DNA from: Craterilacuibacter sinensis
Lineage (GTDB): Bacteria > Pseudomonadota > Gammaproteobacteria > Burkholderiales > Chromobacteriaceae
NCBI RefSeq assembly: GCF_009831765.1
Contig: NZ_WSSB01000012.1
Location: forward strand, 1 to 64,000
Direction: 5' to 3'
DNA: 64,000 nucleotides
Shown here: positions 31,251 through 39,737 of the stretch, in pieces
Layout: each line of letters opens with the position of its first letter
Numbering within the stretch: the stretch's first letter is position 1
Translations under genes and position numbers: made by a program
The notes under the pieces: generated by a model
Database searches by the model: none
What the model was told of the DNA's origin: nothing
Seen by the model: only the letters and a program-made list of their open reading frames with translations

Positions 31251-31874
31251 ATGCGCGCGCGCCGCCAGCCCCGCCAGTTGCTCAATGCGCTGGCGACCTT
31301 GTTTTCTGCCGCGCCCTTGCACCGCAAAATTGCCGCTGCCTTGTTTATCCTGGTGGCGGTTTTTGTTTTATGGCAGGGGCCGGCACCGACAGGTGAAGTG
31401 CATGGCAGGGTGACCCAGGTGGCCGATGGCGACACGCTGACGGTGCTGGATGGTGCCGGCCAGACGCACAAGATACGTCTGGCTTTTATTGATGCGCCGG
31501 AGCGTGCCCAAGCGGGGGGCAATGCGGCACGGGATGTCTTGAAATCCTGGGTGAGCGGGCGCGAAGTCCGGGTGCTTGTGCTGGAGCAGGATCAGTATGG
31601 GCGCAGCGTAGGCCAAGTCTGGCTGGACGGGCGCGATATCAATCTGGCGCTGGTCGATAGTGGCCAGGCCTGGCATTACCTGCAATACGCCAAGGGCAGG
31701 CAAGCCGCCAGCGACTACACGCGCTACCAGATGGCGGAGATGCAGGCGCGACAAGCGCATATCGGTTTGTGGCGGCATCAGGCCGAGCCGCCATGGCGCT
31801 GGCGCGCCCGCCAGAGAGGGGCTAATCAGACAGGCGGCCAGGCCTCGATTAATGCTTTTGGGTTAATAAAATAA
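31251..31874 (+). CDS. Membrane-anchored thermonuclease-family (SNase-like) protein
   Basis: A 207-aa protein. A basic N-terminus and one hydrophobic helix (IAAALFILVAVFVLWQG, about residues 27-43) precede an SNase domain: VADGDTLTV, the RLAFIDAPERAQ loop with the catalytic arginine and aspartate, and YGRSVGQVWLDGRDINLALV. The membrane helix suggests an extracytoplasmic or periplasm-facing nuclease. A GGGGA lies just before the ATG at 31251. It follows the adenosyltransferase by 14 bp and its 3' end precedes the promoter region of the GTPase operon. Confidence 0.87.
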   Translation: MRARRQPRQLLNALATLFSAAPLHRKIAAALFILVAVFVLWQGPAPTGEVHGRVTQVADGDTLTVLDGAGQTHKIRLAFIDAPERAQAGGNAARDVLKSWVSGREVRVLVLEQDQYGRSVGQVWLDGRDINLALVDSGQAWHYLQYAKGRQAASDYTRYQMAEMQARQAHIGLWRHQAEPPWRWRARQRGANQTGGQASINAFGLIK

Positions 31875-31900
31875 GTTGAAATAGTCAAATAGACTGAATA

Positions 31901-31942
31901 TTGACGCGTATCAAGTCGTTTATATCCCATGTGGGTCATGAT
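31901..31942 (+). promoter_or_regulatory. FNR/ANR-like box and -10 upstream of the ODP-GTPase operon
   Basis: TTGAC-GCGT-ATCAA at 31901-31914 matches nine of ten positions of the FNR/ANR consensus TTGAT-N4-ATCAA. A -10-like CATGAT at 31937-31942 puts the box centre about 41.5 bp upstream of a start point near 31949, the geometry of class II FNR activation. The first gene of the operon starts at 31974. Binding is inference from the sequence. Confidence 0.5.
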
Positions 31943-31973
31943 TGGATGTCTTCAACGTCCGCACAGGCTTAGT

Positions 31974-32756
31974 ATGGCAGTCACCCTATACGATGATGGC
32001 ATCCATAAATGCATCGGTTTTACCGAGCTTGTTCAGGGTGAAGGCATTCAGGCTAACCAGTTTGCAATCGTCAATAACGGCGAGGGGATGTTGCTCGACC
32101 CGGGTGGCAACCTGACCTATAAGCACCTGATCGCCGAGATGGCGAGTTTCTTCCTACCTTCGCATACCCGTTATATTTTCGCATCGCATCAGGATCCTGA
32201 CATTATCGCATCGGCTAACGGCTGGTTGCTGATTACCGATGCCCAGATCCTGATTGCCGAAGAGTGGACCCGTTTTCTGCCGCACTTCTGTGTCAAGGGC
32301 GTGACAGAAGGCCGTCTCATTGCCATCCCGCCGCGTGGCATGCGGGTCAGTCTGGGCGGTGCCAGCCTCGATATCATTCCCGCCCACTATTTACATACAG
32401 TCGGCTTTTTTCAGGTGTATGACCCGATCAGCAAGATCCTGTTTTCCGGTGACATTGGTGCGTCGCTGGTCAGTGGTGCTGATGCGGCAAGCCCGGTCGA
32501 AGACTTCGAGCGCCACTTGCAGGACGCGCATATGCAGGCTTTTCACCGCCGCTATATGAGCAATAACAAGGCCTGCCGGCTGTGGGTGCAAATGGTGCGC
32601 CAGATGGACGTCGAGTGGATTGTTCCCCAGCATGGCAGCTCGTTTCGCGGCAAGGAAATGGTCGGCCGCTTCCTTGACTGGTTCGAGACTTTGGAGTGCG
32701 GTACCGATTTGCTGACGCCATCCGATTTCCCGCCCCCACCTGTGACGGTGTGCTGA
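31974..32756 (+). CDS. ODP-type di-iron metallo-beta-lactamase-fold protein
   Basis: A 260-aa MBL-fold protein. The metal-site motifs are SHQDPDI at residues 71-77 (H72, D74, D76), HYLH at 138-141, SGDIG with D160 and PQHGSS with H220. The HxDxD form, with Asp where flavodiiron proteins have Glu, and the absence of a flavodoxin domain point to the oxygen-binding di-iron proteins known from spirochaete chemotaxis, not to a beta-lactamase or glyoxalase. I infer a cytosolic oxygen sensor. ATG 31974 is chosen because MAVTLYDDGIHKCIGF matches the family start. It leads a six-gene operon; the next ATG follows its stop by one base. Confidence 0.8.
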   Translation: MAVTLYDDGIHKCIGFTELVQGEGIQANQFAIVNNGEGMLLDPGGNLTYKHLIAEMASFFLPSHTRYIFASHQDPDIIASANGWLLITDAQILIAEEWTRFLPHFCVKGVTEGRLIAIPPRGMRVSLGGASLDIIPAHYLHTVGFFQVYDPISKILFSGDIGASLVSGADAASPVEDFERHLQDAHMQAFHRRYMSNNKACRLWVQMVRQMDVEWIVPQHGSSFRGKEMVGRFLDWFETLECGTDLLTPSDFPPPPVTVC

Positions 32757-32757
32757 T

Positions 32758-34101
32758 ATGTCGGACCTGGCTTTGTTGTTGTCGGCGCTGGGCCTGGTGC
32801 TGCTGTTGTGGTTTGTCCGGCTATGGCAGCGCCGCTTGGCATCCGATGTGATGGTGCCGCCGCCAGTGTGCGCAGCTGTCGAGCCGGGCGTGCCACCGGT
32901 ACAGGGCGATGGCGAGCAGCCTAGCGATCAGATCGATGTCCATACCGTTGAGCCATTGACCGAAGCACAGGTCTATCTTTCCTTCGGCTACACCCAGCGC
33001 GCCGCCGATACCCTGCGTGCCTGCGTCGAGAGGGATGGGGCCGTTAACCAGGAAGTACTGGAAATACTGTGCCGGCTTTATCTGGAATTAGGTGAGCTGG
33101 ACGGCTATTGCGACATCCTGCCGCTGCGCCAGTTAACGCCTGCAGCACTGGAAATGGCAGTGCGTGCCGGATTGGCGCTTGACCGCAATCATTTGGGGCT
33201 GAGAGTGCTGGCCGATGAGGCGCTGCAGATGGGGCCGGAGGCATTTACGCCTGTCGATATACCCGCTGACGACAAGACAGGTCGGATGTCGTCCCCCATG
33301 CCTGCCGCCGCAGTCGCGACCACGGCAGTGCAGGCTGATGCCGTACCCGCAGGTGTATGCCTGATTGACGGGGCGGGGGCGGTGCTGCGTTCACTGGAGC
33401 CAGATGAGACGCGGGTCATTTGCTTGTTTGTGCCGGCGCAGCGTCGTGTGCGCCTGTTGCTGGCGGCTAATGATAGTGACCATGCTTTGCCGGCGCTACG
33501 CGAAGCATTACGCGAAACACCCGGCAAACCTTCCCTGTTGATCGACCTGCTGCAAGTGCATTACCAGCACCGCAATATCGATGCTTATGCATTGGCCTTG
33601 TGGCAGCTGTTTGTCGCAATGGGGGAAGCGGGGGCAAGCTTGCGTGAAAAACTGCTGCATCACGGGCTGGCCTTGGGTTACCACCCCGCGTTCGCCGAGC
33701 TGGCACAGGCTGACAGCCGCATGGTGCTCGAAGCAATAGGGCAGCGCTACGGTTTTGTCCGTAGCCGTCCGCTTGCTAAAGCGAAGCTGTGGCTGGTCGA
33801 GAAGGTGGCAGACGCTGGCAGACCGATGGCGGCGAGTGTGCTGGAAGAAGCGGATGCCTACCTGACTTTCGGCCAGCTGGAGGCAGCGTTGGAGCTGCTT
33901 GAGCGCAGTATTGCCAGCACGCCGGCGCAGCTTGAGCTCTATCCGCCCTTACTGGCCTTGTATGAAAAAATGGAAGACTTGCCCGGATTGCTCGCGCTGC
34001 AACACACCTTGCTGCATGGCACACAGGCGCTGCCGGATGAAGGCGCAGTGATGATCAACACTCTTATCCGGCGCCTGCAAAGGCCTGCCGAGGTGGCCTG
34101 A
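32758..34101 (+). CDS. FimV-like membrane protein with TPR-type repeats
   Basis: A 447-aa protein. Residues 4-22 are a membrane helix (ALLLSALGLVLLLWFVRLW), followed by a Pro/Val-rich linker. The segment TEAQVYLSFGYTQRAADTLRACVERD (about 65-90) and a second, LEEADAYLTFGQLEAALELLERSI (about 360-390), match the FimV/TPR helix pairs; further helical TPR-like units lie between. FimV proteins organise the cell pole and twitching motility. A scaffold for the neighbouring GTPase is inferred from context. It overlaps neither neighbour; gaps are 1 and 3 bp. Confidence 0.65.
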   Translation: MSDLALLLSALGLVLLLWFVRLWQRRLASDVMVPPPVCAAVEPGVPPVQGDGEQPSDQIDVHTVEPLTEAQVYLSFGYTQRAADTLRACVERDGAVNQEVLEILCRLYLELGELDGYCDILPLRQLTPAALEMAVRAGLALDRNHLGLRVLADEALQMGPEAFTPVDIPADDKTGRMSSPMPAAAVATTAVQADAVPAGVCLIDGAGAVLRSLEPDETRVICLFVPAQRRVRLLLAANDSDHALPALREALRETPGKPSLLIDLLQVHYQHRNIDAYALALWQLFVAMGEAGASLREKLLHHGLALGYHPAFAELAQADSRMVLEAIGQRYGFVRSRPLAKAKLWLVEKVADAGRPMAASVLEEADAYLTFGQLEAALELLERSIASTPAQLELYPPLLALYEKMEDLPGLLALQHTLLHGTQALPDEGAVMINTLIRRLQRPAEVA

Positions 34102-34104
34102 TAG

Positions 34105-35310
34105 ATGATGACCACGGTCGATGCCCACACCCTGATGGTGCTGGCGCTAGGGATGGATGTACGCAAGCTGGCCATTTTGCGCATGGCTTTTCGCATGCAC
34201 AAGGCGATACGGTACCAACTGTCCGAATCCGCTCATGATGTGCCGGTACTGGCCATTGTCGATGTTGACAGTCCGCAAGGCTGGGCAGTCTGGGATGGCT
34301 TTCGGGCTGCGCATCCCGCCTTGCCTGCATTGATTGTTTCCTCTTTTGCGATCACGGATGCGCCCGCGCCGGTGTTGCCTAAGCCTATCCGCGTCGAGAC
34401 CCTGTTCCCCGCCTTGCAACAGTTGCTGGTGGATAAGCCGGTCGTGGCAGAGCGCAGCCCGCTTGTCGCTGCGCAGGCGGAGGTTGCGCTGGCTGAAGCA
34501 CCGCGTGTTGCCGTTATTTCCCATGCAATAGCCGAGCCGGTTTCTTCCGGTACTGCCGTGCCAGCGCTCGAGATGACGGCAGCCATGCCTGCGTCAGACT
34601 GCGATGGCCAGCAGGATGATCCTGTTATTCCGGTGGCGCAGAAGGCGGATGCGGTACCTCAGGTATTGCCCAGGGCGGTTGCGGTATGGCCGCAGGCCAT
34701 GGGCAGTTTTGACCCGAATGCCGGCTTGTATGGTGTGCTGCGCACCTTGTACCGCAAACGGCGCAGTGCTGCGGTGCTGGCTCATGGCAAGGTTGTGCTG
34801 CACTTTTATCCGGCTCAGGAAAAGTGTGAGCTGCTTGCCGATCTGGCGCTATTGGTTCAGCTGTGCGCAGCGCCCAAGAGTGAGTTACGTCTGGCCGTGT
34901 TGCCGGACGGGCAGGAGAGTGCGCGACCCGATGCCCCAAGCGCACATGCGGTGCTATGGCAAGTTGCGTTATGGACCGCCCGCGGGCGCATGCCCCGCGG
35001 GCTTGACGGTAATAGCCAGCTGCGTTTACGGCACTGGCCCAACCTGACCCGGCTGGCCGCCATTCCCGATGCGATGCGCATGGCTGCATTCTGGACGCGC
35101 ACGCCGGCTAGCGCATGTATGGCGCAGCGCATGTTGGGGCTGCAAGCGTCCGATCTGTGCAATTTCATTGCGGCATGTCTGGCTATTGACTTGCTCGATG
35201 CCCGCTTGTCTGCGGCCGCATGTAGCCCGCCGCCCATGGTGCAACCTTTGCCCGACGTCGCGCGTCGTGGCCTGCTTTCCCGCTTGCTCGTGCGTTTGCG
35301 CGGGGCTTAA
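34105..35310 (+). CDS. Receiver-like protein with unknown C-terminal domain
   Basis: A 401-aa protein. The N-terminal ~115 residues look like a response-regulator receiver: strand VPVLAIVDVDSP with an acidic pocket, LPALIVSSFA, and LPKPIRVETL with the conserved lysine. A Pro/Ala/Val-rich linker (~120-210) leads to a C-terminal domain (~210-400) with LYGVLRTLYRKRRSAAVL, LRLRHWPNLTRLAAIPDAMRMAAFW and LCNFIAACLAIDLL, whose final helices resemble a winged helix. I do not recognise that domain. No kinase lies nearby. Position upstream of the GTPase suggests a regulatory input. Confidence 0.6.
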   Translation: MMTTVDAHTLMVLALGMDVRKLAILRMAFRMHKAIRYQLSESAHDVPVLAIVDVDSPQGWAVWDGFRAAHPALPALIVSSFAITDAPAPVLPKPIRVETLFPALQQLLVDKPVVAERSPLVAAQAEVALAEAPRVAVISHAIAEPVSSGTAVPALEMTAAMPASDCDGQQDDPVIPVAQKADAVPQVLPRAVAVWPQAMGSFDPNAGLYGVLRTLYRKRRSAAVLAHGKVVLHFYPAQEKCELLADLALLVQLCAAPKSELRLAVLPDGQESARPDAPSAHAVLWQVALWTARGRMPRGLDGNSQLRLRHWPNLTRLAAIPDAMRMAAFWTRTPASACMAQRMLGLQASDLCNFIAACLAIDLLDARLSAAACSPPPMVQPLPDVARRGLLSRLLVRLRGA

Positions 35311-35324
35311 GACCAGGAATCGAT

Positions 35325-35867
35325 ATGCGTCAACAGGATAACAAGATCATCTTTACCGGCCCTGTCGGTGCCGGCAAGACAACGGCCATTGGCAGTATCA
35401 GCGAGATTAGCCCGGTCAGTACGGATGTGCAGGCCAGTGACATGACGCTTAATCGCAAAGGCGAGACCACCATCGCGCTCGACTATGGACTGATGCAACT
35501 GGGCGATGGCGTGCGCGTTCACCTGTACGGCACGCCGGGGCAGGAACGCTTTGACTTTATGTGGGAGATCATCAGCAAGGGGGCGATTGGTCTGATTGTC
35601 CTGATCGATAACAGTCGGCCCAATCCCAGTGGCGATCTGCAGTTCTTTCTGAACGCATTCAAGACGCTGCGTACGCATGCGCCGCTGGTGATCGGCGTGA
35701 CCAAGACGGATCAGGCGCCACAACCTTCCGTTGAGGTCTACGCGACCTTGCTGGAAAAATTTGGTCTGCATCCGCCGATTCTTGAGGTTGATCCGCGCAA
35801 TGGCGACGAGGTTCGCCAGTTGCTGATGGCCTTGCTTTTTACCATTGATCCAGGGCTGGAGGGCTGA
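35325..35867 (+). CDS. Small Ras-like GTPase, MglA/CvnD (COG2229) type
   Basis: A 180-aa G protein. The P-loop GPVGAGKTT is at residues 12-20, the switch I threonines at 48-49 (KGETTIALDYG), the G3 box GTPGQERFDFM at 69-79, and the G4 box TKTD at 126-129. The DxxGQ aspartate is replaced by Thr-Pro (GTPGQ), as is common in MglA and the Streptomyces conservon GTPases. Such proteins cycle with a roadblock GAP and set cell polarity or signalling state. Its partner here is probably the roadblock protein two genes downstream. Confidence 0.88.
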   Translation: MRQQDNKIIFTGPVGAGKTTAIGSISEISPVSTDVQASDMTLNRKGETTIALDYGLMQLGDGVRVHLYGTPGQERFDFMWEIISKGAIGLIVLIDNSRPNPSGDLQFFLNAFKTLRTHAPLVIGVTKTDQAPQPSVEVYATLLEKFGLHPPILEVDPRNGDEVRQLLMALLFTIDPGLEG

Positions 35868-35868
35868 G

Positions 35869-36504
35869 ATGCAAGGGAGCTACCAGTTATGCGGTCCCTA
35901 CTATGCCAGAGCAACGCCGGGTGGGGCCTACTATGCCGCGACAACGACGCGTCAAGATCCGGGGCGCAATATGATGCTGCATATCCTGCGCGATGGCGCA
36001 CGGGTGCCGCTGGATGGTGCCACCTTGAGTCGCTGGTTCCCGGATGATGCGCCCGAGGTGTTGGCCGAACGCCTGTACCGCCTGCAAAAACTGGAGTTCG
36101 TTGAGGCGCAGCTGACACCGCAGCCGCCGCAAGATACCCGTCTGGAAGTGCTGCTGCCGCCATGGCTAAGCCTGTTGTCGGAAAGTGGCCGCGCCTTGCT
36201 GGCTGATGATAATGGCTTGTGTTACGCCAATTCAGGGTTTGCCCACGAAACGGCCGAAGAATTGTCGGCATTGGGTGGCGATCTGATTCAGCTGACCCAT
36301 CGTCACCATCGGCTGCTGCACAATAATTTACAGCTGGCGAGTCAGGCGTGGGCACTGACGGCACCAGATGGTCAGGCTGAACTTAGCTTTCACCCCATTT
36401 TGATTGGTGAGCAGCCGTTTATGCTGGTGATCGGGGGCGCCCCCAGATTGAATTCGTCGGCACTGGTCGACCTGATCGAGGCGCTTTGCCGCCGTTATAC
36501 CTGA
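35869..36504 (+). CDS. Winged-helix/roadblock-like protein in the GTPase operon
   Basis: A 211-aa protein, one base after the GTPase stop, with GGAGGG six bases before its ATG. Residues ~40-85 (HILRDGARVPLDGATLSRWF to LYRLQKLEFVEA) look like a winged helix. Residues ~100-211 look like a divergent roadblock/LC7 fold: LLSESGRALLADDNGLCYANSGF, then ELSALGGDL and a closing AALV-type helix (SALVDLIEALCRR). This assignment is by pattern only. The arrangement recalls the helper protein that accompanies conservon GTPases. Confidence 0.55.
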   Translation: MQGSYQLCGPYYARATPGGAYYAATTTRQDPGRNMMLHILRDGARVPLDGATLSRWFPDDAPEVLAERLYRLQKLEFVEAQLTPQPPQDTRLEVLLPPWLSLLSESGRALLADDNGLCYANSGFAHETAEELSALGGDLIQLTHRHHRLLHNNLQLASQAWALTAPDGQAELSFHPILIGEQPFMLVIGGAPRLNSSALVDLIEALCRRYT

Positions 36505-36530
36505 CCCAAGGAATTCCCGGAGAAAAACCC

Positions 36531-36893
36531 ATGCGTGAACAAATGCTCAAATCGATACTCAGCGACCTGAACGGCGCCAGCGCCGATATCGAGGCTTCTG
36601 CGATTATTTCGGCCGACGGGCTGACCATGGCAGCTTTGCTGCCACAGAGCGTGGATGAGGACCGTGTCGGTGCGATGGCCGCCGCGATGCTGTCGCTGGG
36701 CGAGCGTACCGCACGCGAGCTGGCACGCGGCACGCTGGAGCAGGTGATGATCAAGGGGGAGGAGGGTTATATCTTGATGAGCTATGCCGGGCGCGACGCC
36801 GTGTTGACGGTGATTGCCCGCAAGGAAGCCAAGCTTGGCCTGATCTTCCTTGATGCCCGCCGCGCGGCAAAAAGCGTCGCTGAAATCCTGTAG
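36531..36893 (+). CDS. Roadblock/LC7 domain protein (MglB-like)
   Basis: A 120-aa single roadblock/LC7 domain: the LNGASADIEASAIISADGLTMAA opening, the AAAMLSLGERTARELARG helix and the closing IARKEAKLGLIFLDARRAA strand-helix. Roadblock proteins act as GAPs or regulators for MglA-type GTPases. ATG 36531 has GGAG eight bases upstream. It is the last gene of the operon; the following alpha/beta-hydrolase is convergent. Confidence 0.88.
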   Translation: MREQMLKSILSDLNGASADIEASAIISADGLTMAALLPQSVDEDRVGAMAAAMLSLGERTARELARGTLEQVMIKGEEGYILMSYAGRDAVLTVIARKEAKLGLIFLDARRAAKSVAEIL

Positions 36894-36973
36894 CCGGCTT
36901 GCCGGTGTATGCCCTTATGGCTAGGGGGCTGTCTGCATGACCGATGTCTGCCTCACATCCATCTAGCAGACAG

Positions 36974-37777
36974 CTAGGGCGCGAGTGTCGCGAGCCAGCG
37001 GGCAATGCGCTGGGCTACACTTTCCCAGCCTGCGTCCAGCATCATCATATGGGCGAGTTCCGGCAATATTTCTGCATCTACCCCCAGTCGTGTGGCACAA
37101 CTGGCAACATCTGAGAGCGTGATGATTTTGTCTTGACCTGCGCCCAGCACCAGCGCCGGCGTGCCATGCAAACGGCGCTGCCACAGCGGGTTGACCAAGG
37201 TCATGTCCATAATCGCGCGCTGGCTTTCCTGTTGCGAGCGCTGTGCCAGCAGTGCGACATCCTCCTCTTGTGCCGTATCCGAAAACAGCAGCGCGCGTAT
37301 TTCTGCCAGATAACGGCTTGCCATCGGTCCCGGGCTTGCCTGATAGCGGTTTAACGCCAGCAGCAACTCTGGGGTATAAGTCAGCATATTCAGGGCGGAG
37401 GCCGTCAGCCCCAGCGGGGAGACCGAGGCTAAGAATGCGGCACCAGGCAGGGTATGGCGGGTCAGGTATTGCTGCAGCACAAAGCCGCCCATGGAGTGGG
37501 CGATGACGATGGGGGCGCACTCTAGAGCGGCAATCGTGCGGGTCAGATTGTCGACATAGTCCTGAATGCTGATGGCGGCCAGATAGAATTTGCCTTCGCT
37601 TGATGCATGACCTTCCAGACTCAGCGCCAGACAGTCGTAGCCTTGGGCGTTGAACCACGGCATAAAATGGCGTTGCCAGCACCAGGCACCACTGAAAGCA
37701 CCATGGACAAATAAAAGCGGCGGCCCTTTGGGCGCGCCGCTGGCAGGGCTATGGAGCAGTTCTAGTTTTGCGGGCAT
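36974..37777 (-). CDS. Alpha/beta hydrolase
   Basis: A 267-aa alpha/beta hydrolase. LLFVHGAFSGAWCW carries the oxyanion region, AHSMGGFVLQQY the nucleophile elbow GxSxG form (HSMGG), GAGQDKII the acid and ELAHMMMLDAGWE the catalytic histidine. The substrate cannot be told from the sequence. Its ATG directly follows the phoH-like gene stop (TAAATG), so it is cotranscribed with it. Confidence 0.85.
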   Translation of the reverse strand: MPAKLELLHSPASGAPKGPPLLFVHGAFSGAWCWQRHFMPWFNAQGYDCLALSLEGHASSEGKFYLAAISIQDYVDNLTRTIAALECAPIVIAHSMGGFVLQQYLTRHTLPGAAFLASVSPLGLTASALNMLTYTPELLLALNRYQASPGPMASRYLAEIRALLFSDTAQEEDVALLAQRSQQESQRAIMDMTLVNPLWQRRLHGTPALVLGAGQDKIITLSDVASCATRLGVDAEILPELAHMMMLDAGWESVAQRIARWLATLAP

Positions 37778-39181
37778 TTACAGGATTTCGGTTGCATAAT
37801 CGGCCAGGCGCGAGCGTTCGCCGCGCTGCAAGGTGATATGACCGGCATAAGCCCAGCCCTTGAAACGGTCGACGACGTAAGTCAGTCCGGAACTGCCTTC
37901 GGTCAGATAAGGCGTGTCTATCTGCGAAATATTTCCTAAGCATACCACCTTGGTGCCGGGGCCGGCGCGGGTAATCAGTGTCTTCATCTGCTTGGGGGTG
38001 AGGTTTTGTGCCTCGTCTATGATCAGGTATTTGTTGAGGAAGGTGCGACCGCGCATGAAGTTCAGACTCTTGACCTTGATGCGCGAGCGGATCAGATCGC
38101 GGGTTGCGGCGCGCCCCCAGTCGCCGCCATCGTCTTCGCTATGGCCCAGTACATCGAGGTTGTCTTCCAGCGCACCCATCCAGGGAGCCATTTTTTCCTC
38201 TTCGGTGCCGGGCAAAAAGCCGATATCTTCTCCGACTGGGATGGTGACGCGGGTCATGATGATTTCGCTATAGCGTTTGTCTTCCAGCGTCTGGGCAAGA
38301 CCGGCGGCCAGCGTCAGCAGGGTCTTGCCGGTGCCGGCCTGCCCCAGCAGGCTGACAAAGTCGATCTCGGGGTCCATCAGCAGATTGAGCGCGAAGCTTT
38401 GTTCGCGGTTGCGTGCAGTAATGCCCCAGATATTGTTCTTGTTGTGGCTGTAGTCCTTCAGTGTTTCCAGCGTGGCTTCCAGTCCTTCAAGCCGGATCAC
38501 CCGCAGCAGCAAGGGCTGTTCGCCTTGTTGGAACAAGAGCTGGTTGCGGTAAAGCGCGGCCACGTCCGGCCCGTTGATCTTGTAGTAGCTGCGGCCGTGC
38601 TCGGTCCATGACTGGACATCATTGCCGTTGCGCTCCCAGAAACCGGTATCGATCTCACGGCTGCCGGTGTAGAGCAGGTCGCTGTCTTCCAGCACCTTGT
38701 CGTTAAAGTAGTCTTCGGCATCCAGCGACAGTGCGCGTGCCTTGATGCGCATATTGATGTCTTTGGATACCAGAACCACCGGCCGTTCGGGGTGCAGCTC
38801 CTTGAGTGCGCGAACAATGCCGAGGATCTGGTTGTCGGCTTTTCCTGTCGGCATGGACGCCGGCAAAACACTATGGATGATCTGCGTTTGCAGTAGTAAA
38901 TGGCCGCTGGCTGCGCCCTTGCTGGAACTCTGTAGCGGAATGCCCAGTTCGATCGGGCTATCGCTGCTGCGCAGGATTTCATCGAGAAAACGGCTGGTCT
39001 GGCGCGCATTGCGCGCCACTTCGGACATGCCGCTTTTGTGCATGTCCAGCTCTTCCAGCGTAATGATGGGAATGAAAACGTCGTGTTCCTGAAAACGGAA
39101 CAAGCTGGTCGGGTCATGCAGCAGCACATTGGTGTCAAGCACGAAGAGCTTACGTGCTGGCACTTTCTTGCGTGTCGTCAT
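37778..39181 (-). CDS. PIN domain-PhoH ATPase (PhoH2-type)
   Basis: A 467-aa fusion. An N-terminal PIN nuclease domain (~10-150) starts LFVLDTNVLLHDP and holds the acidic residues IITLEELD; the C-terminal PhoH NTPase (~250-467) has GQAGTGKTLLTLAAG (Walker A), LIIDEAQNLTPKQMK (Walker B) and the TRAGPGTKVVCLGN segment. PhoH2 proteins unwind and cleave RNA and resemble toxin-antitoxin descendants. AGGAG precedes ATG 39181. The PhoH domain adjoins no ybeY or ybeZ, so it is not the ybeZ-type phoH. Confidence 0.93.
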   Translation of the reverse strand: MTTRKKVPARKLFVLDTNVLLHDPTSLFRFQEHDVFIPIITLEELDMHKSGMSEVARNARQTSRFLDEILRSSDSPIELGIPLQSSSKGAASGHLLLQTQIIHSVLPASMPTGKADNQILGIVRALKELHPERPVVLVSKDINMRIKARALSLDAEDYFNDKVLEDSDLLYTGSREIDTGFWERNGNDVQSWTEHGRSYYKINGPDVAALYRNQLLFQQGEQPLLLRVIRLEGLEATLETLKDYSHNKNNIWGITARNREQSFALNLLMDPEIDFVSLLGQAGTGKTLLTLAAGLAQTLEDKRYSEIIMTRVTIPVGEDIGFLPGTEEEKMAPWMGALEDNLDVLGHSEDDGGDWGRAATRDLIRSRIKVKSLNFMRGRTFLNKYLIIDEAQNLTPKQMKTLITRAGPGTKVVCLGNISQIDTPYLTEGSSGLTYVVDRFKGWAYAGHITLQRGERSRLADYATEIL

Positions 39182-39224
39182 GATGGTGCTCCTTAACAGG
39201 ATCGACCGGCTTGCCCGGCCCGGT

Positions 39225-39677
39225 TTACAGCCCCTTGATATAGGCGAGAACCTCGGTGGCGTGTTCGGCCACCTTGACGCCGCGCCAGCTTTTGAGAACC
39301 TGGTTGTCGGCACCAATCACGAAAGTACTGCGCTCGATGCCGCGCACTTCTTTACCGTACATTTTCTTTTGCTTGATCACGTCAAACAAGCCGCAGGCCA
39401 CTTCTTCGCTGTCCGACAGCAAGGCAAAAGGCAGACTGAACTTGGTCTTGAAGTTCTCGTGCGACTTGAGGCTGTCGCGCGAAATGCCGGCAATGTCGGC
39501 GCCTGCGGCCTGAAATTCACTATACAGGTCACGGAAGGCGGCTGCCTCATTGCTGCAGCCCGGGGTGTTGTCCTTTGGGTAGAAATACAGCACCAGCGGC
39601 TTTTGAGCCGAGGACAGGGTAAAGCTCAGGCCGGAGGTGGCGGGCAGGGTGAAGTCGGGGCAGGTTTGGCCGTCCAT
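39225..39677 (-). CDS. bcp: Peroxiredoxin, bacterioferritin comigratory protein type
   Basis: A 150-aa thiol peroxidase of the Bcp/PrxQ group. LVLYFYPKDNTPGCSNEAAAF carries the peroxidatic cysteine within the TPGC motif; the usual following TxE is changed to SNE. The frame continues SRDSLKSHENFKTKFSLPF and ERSTFVIG. A second cysteine at CGLFDV may resolve the disulfide. GAGG precedes the start by seven bases. Confidence 0.94.
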   Translation of the reverse strand: MDGQTCPDFTLPATSGLSFTLSSAQKPLVLYFYPKDNTPGCSNEAAAFRDLYSEFQAAGADIAGISRDSLKSHENFKTKFSLPFALLSDSEEVACGLFDVIKQKKMYGKEVRGIERSTFVIGADNQVLKSWRGVKVAEHATEVLAYIKGL

Positions 39678-39737
39678 AAAATATCCTCTTGTTGTTTGCG
39701 ATGGGGATGCTGCTAATTGGCCTTGGGCTCTTGGCTC

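Noticed and set aside
36921-36976. GCTGTCTGC and GCAGACAGC inverted repeat after the roadblock gene
   Set aside because: The loop is about 27 bp and no T tract follows, so it is weak as a terminator.
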